The translations under genes were made by a program, and so were the position numbers. 64,000 nt of DNA, from the NCBI RefSeq assembly GCF_021532315.1, contig NZ_JAKGAO010000007.1:344769-408768 (forward strand), given 5' to 3'. This stretch comes from Paenibacillus tarimensis. GTDB taxonomy: Bacteria > Bacillota > Bacilli > Paenibacillales > Paenibacillaceae. This document shows positions 8,700-18,300 of this stretch, piece after piece. Under the pieces are notes generated by a model, which saw only the letters and a program-made list of their open reading frames with translations, was not told where the DNA came from and did no database searches. How positions within the stretch are numbered: the first letter of the stretch is position 1; each line of letters begins with the position of its first letter.

Positions 8700-9973
8700 G
8701 ACGGATACTTATAATGAGATGGGCTGCCGGACTGTTCCTGCTGCTGGCTTGCGGATGCTCGAGCGATTTATACAGGGGAGAGCGGGTGACGCCTGAGTCG
8801 CTAAATGGAGCTGCAGAGCCGGTCCAAGAAATTCAGAATCAAGAGCTTCACGTTTGGAGCTTTTACGATCCGGGCCCATATAGTGATAATTTTATGGCGA
8901 GCAGGCCAGGTATAAAAGTTAAGACCAGAATCTTTAGCCACAGTGAAGCGGCGGATGCTTACCTGCAGGCCATGGCGGATGGCACAGCACCGGATGTGAT
9001 GATCATTGACGATAGTATGCTCGGTTCTTTTAATACGCTTGGGGCATTGGAGAACTTGAACACGCCTAATTTTGGTGAGCAATTTATTAAGGAGCGCATT
9101 CCGGACAACTATCATTCGCGATACCAGATGCTAGGAAGTGACGAATGGATTGCGCTGCCGCTGGAGCTTCCGGTTGCCGTAACGTTCTACAGGTACGATC
9201 TGTTCAAGGAGGCAGGACTGCCCTATGAACCCGAGGAGCTGGGAGAATATCTGGAGGACCCGGGTAACTGGCTGGAAGCAGCCCGGATACTGGCCGAGAA
9301 GGATATCTATCTCTTCCAGCATGACAGAGAGCCAGCCGATATTACGGGCTGGGGTAACGGTTACGTGAGCGATCGTCTCCTGTTTGCCCGTACTGGTCGG
9401 GAGTTTGAGGCCGCGATTAAATTATGCCGTCAGCTTGCAGACCAGGGGCTCTCTCTTAACCTGTCCATCTGGGACGAGAATGGACAGGAGGCCCTTCGCA
9501 GCGGGCGGCTGGCGATGGTTTACCTCGGAACGTGGGGGGTTGGATCGCTTGAGCAATGGGCTCCGGAGACTAAGGGCAAGTGGCGCGTAACGAAGCTGCC
9601 TATGAACTTGTACGGCTCAACTGGAGGTGCAGTGGCTCTGATCCCGGAACGGAGCAATAACAAGGTGCTTGCTTGGGAGTATATCGGCGGAATATCCTCC
9701 GCGGGGCAGCCGTCGAGCTGGGTAAACCGGCATCCAATGCTAGACGGGCAGGACATTGATCATGTGACGGCCGAGGCAATCGCCAACATGAAGCCTCAGA
9801 CGATATCCCCTTTTGACAAGGCGATCTCAGAGCGCTGGGGCTCATTTCTCAAGGATGCGGCCGAATCCAACCGCCCGGTTAAGGATATGCTGGTTGAATT
9901 AGAGCAGTCCATTAATGCGCAGTTCGCTTACCAGAGGAAGGTTATTCTGGAGACGGCATTGGACGGAAAATAA
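8696..9973 (+). CDS. Extracellular solute-binding lipoprotein (family 1), partner of the GGDEF-EAL protein
   Basis: A 425-aa lipoprotein. The hydrophobic N-terminus ends in LLAC with Cys19 as the likely lipidated residue. The mature part looks like an ABC-type family-1 sugar or polyamine-binding protein (HVWSFYDPG, MADGTAPDVMIIDDSM, ALPLELPVAVTFYRYDLFKEAGLP, GTWGVGSLEQW). It starts with GTG inside the stop of the GGDEF-EAL gene (GTGA overlap), so translation is coupled. No permease or ATPase gene lies next to it, so I infer a sensory rather than a transport role: ligand binding outside the membrane signals to the GGDEF-EAL protein. A transport role with distant permeases cannot be excluded. 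Confidence 0.88.
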   Translation: MRRILIMRWAAGLFLLLACGCSSDLYRGERVTPESLNGAAEPVQEIQNQELHVWSFYDPGPYSDNFMASRPGIKVKTRIFSHSEAADAYLQAMADGTAPDVMIIDDSMLGSFNTLGALENLNTPNFGEQFIKERIPDNYHSRYQMLGSDEWIALPLELPVAVTFYRYDLFKEAGLPYEPEELGEYLEDPGNWLEAARILAEKDIYLFQHDREPADITGWGNGYVSDRLLFARTGREFEAAIKLCRQLADQGLSLNLSIWDENGQEALRSGRLAMVYLGTWGVGSLEQWAPETKGKWRVTKLPMNLYGSTGGAVALIPERSNNKVLAWEYIGGISSAGQPSSWVNRHPMLDGQDIDHVTAEAIANMKPQTISPFDKAISERWGSFLKDAAESNRPVKDMLVELEQSINAQFAYQRKVILETALDGK

Positions 9974-9989
9974 GATTAAGCATGCGGGT

Positions 9990-10038
9990 GCGGGCAGTCC
10001 GGGTCGTTAAGACCACCAGGACCGCCCGCTCTTTAATT
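9990..10038 (+). terminator. Terminator after the solute-binding protein gene
   Basis: GCGGGCAGTCC pairs with GGACCGCCCGC, with an inner GTC/GAC step, followed by TCTTTAATTT. Confidence 0.6.
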
Positions 10039-10098
10039 TATCGCATCTTTGCTTTATAGTGGGAACGTAATAGCTTAGGTCGCAACAGATCGAGCAGG

Positions 10099-11049
10099 AT
10101 GGGGATGAGCCGGGTGAACCGATTATACATATACGCCTGCCATGAGGATGAAGCAGAACTATTCGCAATGGAGGCGCAGCAGCTGTTCGGCAACACGGGA
10201 ATACCGGTGAAGGAAGGATCGGGATATCTGTTAAGTCAGCGGCTGATTGAACCGGGGAGAAGTCCCTATTTGAAAGGCAGACTCGATATTCTGGAGGAAG
10301 CGGATAGTCTGGAGAAGCTGCTCGATTGCGCAGGCGGATGGGCGCTGATCGAGCAGCCTTACAAGGCTGTTTTTATTCGCACTGATGATGACTTGGATTA
10401 TGAGACCAGGCTGCAGACGGAACGGCTTATCGGCGGGCGTCTTCAGGGAAATGCAGATCTTCGCAGTCCTGCGCGTCTGATCGGTGCCGCCAGGTTGTCA
10501 GGGCGCTGGCTTCTGGGAGAATATACGGCTTCCGGAGCTGACTGGATGAAGCATAACAGCCAACCGCAATCCTATTCGACGGCTCTGCCGGTCCGCGCTG
10601 CAAGAGCACTGGTTAATATTGCGGTACCGCAGCCCGAAGGCGTACGTGCAGTAGATCCGTGCTGCGGGATAGGTACGGTGCTGCTGGAAGCGATGGCGAT
10701 AGGCGTAGATATAGAGGGATTTGATCTCAATCCTCTTGCAGTAAGGGGAGCGCGGGCCAATCTTGCACACTTTGGATATCCAGACCGTGTACAAGTGGCG
10801 GATATGCGCGGCATCCAGGCCCGCTATAATGCTGCGATCCTTGATTTACCGTACAACAAATGCTCCGTACTGCCGGACGATACGCTTAAAGAAATGCTTG
10901 AGGCGCTGCGCCGTATGACCGAGGACTGTGCAGTAATCGTCTCTATCGATGATATTGAGGAAGCCATTAACCTTGCGGGCTTCTATGTAGAGGGCCGCAG
11001 TACGCTGCGGAAAGGCCGGTTTGCAAGAAGAATTTACAGATGCCGGTAG
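10099..11049 (+). CDS. Trm11/UPF0020-type RNA methyltransferase-like protein
   Basis: A 316-aa protein with a SAM-dependent methyltransferase domain in the C-terminal half. Motif I is DPCCGIGTVLLEA (near residue 190) and the catalytic loop is DLPYNK (near 250), the usual DPPY/NPPY position of N-methylating Trm11/UPF0020 enzymes. The N-terminal part probably binds RNA. It is most likely a tRNA or rRNA guanine-N2 methylase; the exact target is not visible. Several starts are close together (ATG, ATG six bases on, GTG fifteen bases on); the first is reported, since none has a clear ribosome site. Its stop lies 46 bases upstream of the monooxygenase start. Confidence 0.75.
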   Translation: MGMSRVNRLYIYACHEDEAELFAMEAQQLFGNTGIPVKEGSGYLLSQRLIEPGRSPYLKGRLDILEEADSLEKLLDCAGGWALIEQPYKAVFIRTDDDLDYETRLQTERLIGGRLQGNADLRSPARLIGAARLSGRWLLGEYTASGADWMKHNSQPQSYSTALPVRAARALVNIAVPQPEGVRAVDPCCGIGTVLLEAMAIGVDIEGFDLNPLAVRGARANLAHFGYPDRVQVADMRGIQARYNAAILDLPYNKCSVLPDDTLKEMLEALRRMTEDCAVIVSIDDIEEAINLAGFYVEGRSTLRKGRFARRIYRCR

Positions 11050-11095
11050 CTGCCGGGTGGACGCTTGCAGGTTAAGGAGAAGGGAGAAGAATTTA

Positions 11096-12115
11096 ATGCT
11101 GAAACTAAGTATTCTGGATCAGTCACGAGTCCGAAGGGGAATGACAGCACGGCAGGCGCTTGAGGAAACGGTCAGGCTTGCCCGTGAAGCGGATAAGCTG
11201 GGCTTCACGAGGTTTTGGGTTTCCGAGCATCATGATACGCCTGGCTTGGCAGGCTCGGCTCCGGAGGTGCTGATCGCGGCAATTGCCGCCCAGACCACAT
11301 CCATTCGTGTAGGCTCAGGCGGTGTGCTGATTTCTCATTACAGTCCATACAAGATAGCGGAAACCTTCCGGGTGCTGGAAGGCTTGTACCCTGGGAGGAT
11401 TGATCTCGGAATTGGGCGGGCTCCGGGAGGGATGCCGCTGGCCAGTATGGCTCTCCGATATGGAAAGCCAGCTAATAGTGAAGACCGCTATCTGGAATCG
11501 CTGCATGATCTCGGCGGTTTCCTTGGAGGAGGGTTCCCGCAGGACCATCCTTATCATGGACTGCTGACAACCCCTCTCATCGACACATCGCCGGATGTCT
11601 GGCTCTTGGGTTCGACGGGACACAGCGCCCAGAGGGCGGCGGAGCTTGGGGCCCGTTTCTCATTTGCCCATTTCATTAACGGAGATGGCGGCCAGGAGGT
11701 TGTCCGAAGCTACAGGGAGCATTACCGGCCTGGTTCGTTAGGAACGGAAGCACAGGCTGGGGTTTGCATTATGGTTGTATGCGCGGAGACCGATGAGCTG
11801 GCTGAGCAGATGGCGCTGCCTCTCGATGTCGGACTCCTGCTTCTTGAGAAGCTGGGGAGCAGGACGCCCTTTCCTACAGCGGAGGAAGCGGCCGCTTACA
11901 AGCCGGATGACTTTGACCGCCAGCGGATGGCTGAGAACCGCAAGCGCATGATTGTAGGCGGACCAGCGAGGGTAAAGCAGAGACTGCTGGAATTTGCCGC
12001 CGACTATGAAGTGGACGAGCTGATGGTTACATTGGCGCTGGACAGCTATGAGGCCAAGCTGCAGGCATGCAAGCTTCTGGCCAGGGAGCTTGGCTTGCAG
12101 GAAGCAGGCAGGTGA
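11096..12115 (+). CDS. LLM-class flavin-dependent oxidoreductase (luciferase-like)
   Basis: A 339-aa member of the bacterial-luciferase-like monooxygenases, with the typical family sequences FWVSEHHDTPGLAGSAPEVL, VGSGGVLISHYSPYKIAE and PGRIDLGIGRAPGG. These use reduced FMN to oxygenate small molecules; many annotated members have no known substrate. The chosen ATG follows AAGGAGAAGGGAG. An in-frame upstream start would overlap the methyltransferase gene and has no ribosome site. Probably co-transcribed with the methyltransferase gene. Confidence 0.85.
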   Translation: MLKLSILDQSRVRRGMTARQALEETVRLAREADKLGFTRFWVSEHHDTPGLAGSAPEVLIAAIAAQTTSIRVGSGGVLISHYSPYKIAETFRVLEGLYPGRIDLGIGRAPGGMPLASMALRYGKPANSEDRYLESLHDLGGFLGGGFPQDHPYHGLLTTPLIDTSPDVWLLGSTGHSAQRAAELGARFSFAHFINGDGGQEVVRSYREHYRPGSLGTEAQAGVCIMVVCAETDELAEQMALPLDVGLLLLEKLGSRTPFPTAEEAAAYKPDDFDRQRMAENRKRMIVGGPARVKQRLLEFAADYEVDELMVTLALDSYEAKLQACKLLARELGLQEAGR

Positions 12116-12201
12116 TATAGGGCCATATATTCTAATGAGTGAAGCATCGGGTTCCGGTTCTAACCCGCCTGATTTTGCAGGATAATAGGAGCTTGTTGCT
12201 G

Positions 12202-12236
12202 CAGCGGACCCTTGAGTGGGCCCGCTGTTTTTGTTT
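12202..12236 (+). terminator. Terminator after the luciferase-like gene
   Basis: CAGCGGACCC pairs imperfectly with TGGGCCCGCTG and is followed by TTTTTGTTTT. Confidence 0.7.
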
Positions 12237-12352
12237 TGTCGACATATTTTTCCCCTGCCGGGTCATAAAAAGGTGCAGGAATGGGAATATTTAACCAAGG
12301 AGTGTGCAACGCAGCACATGCTCCACTATTCCTTATTACCCCGGGAGGACTC

Positions 12353-15300
12353 ATGATTTTAAACACCGAGCAACTTGAGCAAAAGGCGCGTGAGCTCGCT
12401 CTTACGCATTCTCCCACTCGCGGCTCCAAACGAGCAGTGAAAGAGTTACTGCAAACATTTAATGGGGATGTTGAAGGGTTACGGATATTCGTACGTTATT
12501 TGCAGCGCACTGATTCGGCCGATATCCAACCGGCGGAAGAGTGGCTGCTGGATCACGCTGACTTTATAGAAGAACAAGCCATCGGCATGAAGCAGGAGGT
12601 AGCCAAGAGCGAGCTGCACCGGCTCCCCAGAGTGGGTGATGAGGCCGAACTGCGTGCGTATGCGTTATGCAGGCATTATTTTGAACATACCGACGGTGTA
12701 CTGGACTACGATTCTTTTACCTCCTATACAAATGCGTACCAGGAAGTGGCTGTACTTGCGATTGCGGAAGTTTGGGCGCTGCCCCTGCTGATCAAAATCG
12801 CATTGATCCGCAGGCTTGCAGCGCAAATGCAAGAGGTCAGGCAGCGGAGGGAGGCTGGCCGCCATGTTGACCGCCTGCTGGCCCCTCTGGAAGGAAGCAG
12901 GCCTGATCCGGCCGCGCTCCGGGAAGCGCTCGACCGCTCGGGCTCCAGCATTCCGTTATCCGGACCCGTTATCGTACATCTGGTACAGAGGCTCGGTGAA
13001 TGGGCCGACCATGCTGGTGAAATCAAGGAATGGCTGACCTGCCGGCTGGAGAACGGGACCGAAAGTCTTGAACAGATCATTACCTACGAGCATCGTCTGC
13101 AGGCATCCTATCAGGTGGCGGCCGGCAACTGTATTCAATCGGTGCGCAAAACCGTCCGGCTGGAGTGGCATCCGACCTTCGAGAAGCTATGCTATGCCGA
13201 TCGCACGATGCGCAAGGAAGCGACTGGAACCTACGCGCGGCTGGATGCTTCCAGCCGCAGTGTCCTTCTCGACCGGATCGAGACGCTGTCACGTCGTCTT
13301 GGTGTACCGGAGAGCCTGGTGGCCGAACAGGCAATCAAGCTGGCGGACCATCATGAAGCAGCGGTTCAAGAACATGCTGACGATAGCCTGCGGAAGGGGG
13401 AATCAGCCGGAGGTGAGGCGGGCGGGTCAGACGGAACAAGGATATCGGTTCATTCTCGTGACCCTGTGACACCGCGTCCGTCTTTTGCCGCTTATTACCT
13501 TCTTGATCCTGCGGGTGTACGGGCGCTGTGGAACGCGCTCCGAACCTGTGCAAAGCCAAGGAGCAGCAAGCGGACAGCAGTTCGCCGGCACCGCGGTCTT
13601 GCGTACTTCGGTACGCTGGCTGTTTTCTTCCTGGCGGTCTTTGCACTGACAGTCTGGGCCGCGGGCGTGGACAATGCCTCGCTGCCGGCTGTGTGGTGGT
13701 GGATACCGCTCCTGGTTCTGCTTGCTTTTCCGGCAAGCGAGTGGGCCGTTCAGACGGTCCACTTTGCTATCTGTGGCGTGACGCAATCGCGCCCGCTTCT
13801 GCGCTTCGATTATGCATCGGGCATTCCGGAGGAAGCTGCGACCGTCGTTGTCATTCCTGTCATCTGGTCGAGACCGGAACAGATACGGGATATGGCTGAG
13901 CGGCTGGAGCTGCACTATCTGGCTAATCGCGACCCGAATATACATTATGCCCTGCTGGGGGATTACAAGGATTCGGATACGGAACAGACCGATCTGGATG
14001 CTGTCATGAACGAGACGGCACGTTCCAGTATTGAAGCTCTTAACCGGGAATACGGCGAGGCAGGGACTACCTTCCATGTCCTTCAGCGCAGACGGGTATG
14101 GAATGAGGCGGAAGGAAAGTGGATGGGCTGGGAGCGGAAGCGAGGCAAACTGGTCGAGTTTGTGGAGCTGCTGCAAGGTTCCGAGGAGACCAGCTACTCT
14201 TTCCATGTCGGCGATCTGAGCAAGCTGAGAAGCGTGAAATATATTATCACTCTGGATGCGGATACCCAGCTGCCAATCGGAACGGCGCAGCGCATGATCG
14301 GGACCATCCACCTGCCTTATAACCGTCCGCGGCTCAACCCGGCCGGGACCAGGGTTATCGAGGGCTACGGGGTGCTCCAGCCGAGAATTGGCATGAGCCA
14401 CGAGTCGGCGATGCGCTCACGCTTCTCCAGGATGTGGTCCGGGGAGCCCGGAATCGATCCCTACTCCTTCGCTGTCTCGGATCCTTACCATGATGCAATG
14501 GAGCAGGGGATTTTCACCGGCAAGGGGATCTTTGATGCGGAGGTGTTCCGTCAGGTTCTCAGTGCGCGTATACCGGATAACCGTGTGCTCAGCCACGACT
14601 TACTGGAAGGCGGATTTATGCGTGCCGGATTGCTGCCGGATATAGAGCTTGTGGACAGCCATCCCCCGACCTATTATGCGTACCAGCAAAGGCTGCACCG
14701 CTGGGTACGCGGAGACTGGCAGCTGCTCCCCTGGCTGGGAGCAAGCTACCGTGACCGCAGTGGAAAGCGGGTGCCGGTTGACTTGACTCTGCTGACCCGG
14801 TGGCAGATGGTGGACAACCTGCGGAGAAGCCTGCTGCAGCCCGCCCTCTACGCCCTGCTGCTTCTGGCGATGCTGCTGCCTGCAGCTACCGGCTTGGCTC
14901 TGCTCAGCATCGTGCTGCTGACGCTTGCTATTCCGCCTATACGTTCACTGCAGTCGGTGGGCAGGCTCTTAAGGCGTCCGCGGGCATTTGGGGCGGCTGC
15001 TGCACAAGCAGCGCTTGGCCTGTTCACGCTGCCTTATCAGACTGTGCTCATGCTGAATGCGATTGCCAAGACCCTATACAGACTCGTCCTCTCGAAGCGC
15101 AGGCTTCTAGAGTGGGTGAGCTCGGCTGAAGTGGAACGCCGCTCTCCGCGCATGATTGCCGGGCTGTGGGGAGGTCTGCTGCTGACAGCTGTTCTTGCAG
15201 CTGCGGCGCTATGGAGCGCATCGCCGCTGCAGCTGGCAGCAGGCCTGCTGCTCGCTGTTCTGTGGGCGTCGGCCCCGCTGGTGACGAGATGGCTGGACCA

Positions 15301-18300
15301 GCCGGTTGGAATTCGTACCGAGCAGCTTACAGCGGCTGAACGTGAAGAACTGACACAGCTTGCGAGGCAGATTTGGAACTTTTATGAAGACTACGCAGGC
15401 GAGCAGGATAACTGGCTGCCCCCTGATAATGTACAGATTGATCCGCCGGTGGGCGTCGCCCACCGGACCTCGCCGACCAACATTGGTCTGCTGCTCACCG
15501 TTACAGTAACTGCCCGGGATTTCGGCTTTATTGATACACCGGGGATGATCGAGCGGCTTGAGCGGACAGTCGGAACGATGGAGCGCATGGAAAAATGGAA
15601 CGGTCATCTGTATAACTGGTATGACACGGAAACGCTCCGTCCCCTGCCCCCCGTATATGTGTCTACGGTTGATTCGGGCAACCTTGTCGGCTATCTGCTC
15701 GCTGTTAAGGAAGGCTTGGCTGAATGGCTCAGACGAGATTATGAAGCCGAGGGAGAGCAAGAGCGGGATAGACGGCCCGCAAAGCCGAAACAGGAGCATG
15801 GGCAACAAAAAAATGTGGCGGCCGCAAGTACGTCCATAGCCCCTAAGCTCAGACCGGTCACGATTGACCTTGAGCTGGCAGAAGAACTGGCGGAAGGCAT
15901 GAATGATAATAGCATTGAAGCTTCCGCTGAGCTGGGGTTGAAAGATAAGGGCAGCACAGCTGCCCGAACCACAAGGCGAAAGGGCCGCAGCGAGTGGGAG
16001 GAGCGGGGCCGGGCGCTGATCGAGCGGCTGGAGAAGCTTGCGGCAGGCACCAATTTTGCGCCGCTCTTCGATCACGATACCAAGCTGTTTAGCCTAGGCT
16101 ACCATGTAGGGCTTGAGCAGAAGGAACAGATTGTATATGACCTGCTTGCATCTGAGGCAAGACAGGCCAGCTTTATAGCCATTGCTATGGGGCAGGTCCC
16201 GGCTTCCCACTGGTTCAAGCTTGGGCGGGCCATGACGAAGCTTGGCAAGCATGCTACGCTCGTATCCTGGACGGGCACAATGTTCGAATATCTGATGCCT
16301 CCGCTCATTATGAAGACGTATAGGGGAACATTGTGGGACCAGACGTATCGTGGAGCAGTGGAGCGACAGACGGCGTACGCCAAGATGCGCGGTGTGCCGA
16401 TGGGCATCTCGGAATCGGGCTACTACGCCTTTGACTATCAGATGAATTATCAGTACAGAGCATTCGGTGTGCCCGGGCTTGGCTTTAAACGGGGTCTGGA
16501 GCAGGATCTTGTACTGGCCCCTTATGCAACCATTATGGCGCTTCCGTATGCGACCCGGACCGCGCTTGAGGAGCTGAAGGGGATGGAGGCGCTTGGCGCG
16601 CGGGGAGAATACGGCTACTATGAAGCGGTGGATTGTACAGCCGAACGGATGCCGAAGAACCAGACAAGCGTCGTCATCCGCAGCTTCATGGCGCATCACC
16701 AGGGCATGGCGCTGGTGACGCTGGGAAATCTGCTGCTTCCAGATACGATGGTCGACCGCTTTCATGCGGATAAGCGCATACGGTCAGTCGAGCTGCTGCT
16801 GCAAGAGCGGGTACCGGAGAAACCGGCTCTTGCGCTTCACGGGGCATCCGCCTCCATGCGGAGCACGGAAGCGGACATGGCAGCCCATGCGCCGCAGCGT
16901 GAGTATACAACTCCCCATACCCCGGTACCGGAAGTATGTGTGCTGTCAAACGGCGTATTCACCTCCGTGCTTAATACGGCGGGGAGCGGCTATCTGCGCC
17001 GGGAGGGCCTGGCGCTGACTCGCTGGCGTGAGGATGCGATGACTGACCCGTGGGGCAGCTATATGTATATCCGGGACGTCGAGAGTGAAGCGGTCTGGGG
17101 TCCGACGTACCAGCCTGTGAGACAAGAGCCGCAGGTGTACCGTGCACAGTTCTCACTGGAGAAGGCGAAGTTCATCCGCCAGGATGGCAGCATCGGAACG
17201 GTCCTGGAGGTGTGCGTGTCACCGGAATTTAATGCCGAAGTCCGCAAGCTTACGCTGACGAACGAGGGCAGTACAGCCCGCGTGCTAGAAGTAACGACTT
17301 ATATGGAAGTATCCCTGGCTGCGCCGGCAGCAGACGACGCCCACCCGGCGTTCAGCAAGCTCTTCGTCCAGACGGAGTATGATGAAGCGCACGAAGCCCT
17401 GCTTGCCAAGCGGCGTCCCCGCAATGAGCATGAGAAGCCGGTCTGGGCAGTGCATGCGCTGGCGCCATGCTGTGACACCTTGGGACCGGTGGAGTATGAA
17501 ACAGACCGTTCCTGCTTTATCGGCAGAGGCTGCGGGCTGGAAGAACCGCAGTCAGTCCGTGCAAAGCTTTCGGGGACAACAGGCGCGGTCATTGATCCGG
17601 CTTTTGTAATGAGACGGCGTCTGACCATCGGACCGGGAGAAAGTGTGCAGCTTGTGGCGATAACCGGCATGGCTGATTCAAGAGAAGAGGCGCTTGAGCT
17701 CCCGGGACGGCTGTGCTCTGAGCAGCAGGTGGAGCGCACGCTTCAGCTGGCCTGGACGAGAAGCCAGATCGAACTGCGTCATCTTCATATGAAGACGCAG
17801 GAAGCTGCGCTCTACCAAGGGCTGGCAGGAAGGATTATCTACACACCGCCGATGCGGGAGGAGCGCGCGGAACGTGTGGCAGCGAACACGATGGGCCAGA
17901 CGGGACTGTGGCCGATGGGTATTTCGGGCGACCTTCCGATTGCGCTGCTGCTTATCCGGGATGATTCAGGCCTGTCCTTTGCGGCCCAGGTTATCCGGGG
18001 ACACGAGTATTTGCGCCGCAAAGGTGTCTTCTTTGACCTCGTGGTTCTGAACGAATCACCGGGCGGCTACCAGCAGGACATCCAGGATGCCATTCGCAGG
18101 ACTGTGGAGCAGACGGCCGGCCACAGCCCGGCTGGACGCCAGGGCGGTGTTTACCCGGTTAACAGTGACCAGATCAGCGAAGCGGAACATACCCTGCTGT
18201 ATACAGCCGCCCGCTGCATACTGCGTGCCGACGGCAGAAGCCTGCGTGCACAGCTGAAACCCGCGGAAGGCCGCATGCCGGAGACGCTGCCGCTGCTCAT

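Noticed and set aside
13427..14401. Any sign of transposase or phage integrase in the window
   Set aside because: Frames here and elsewhere were checked for recombinase-like motifs; none seen, so no mobile element is claimed.
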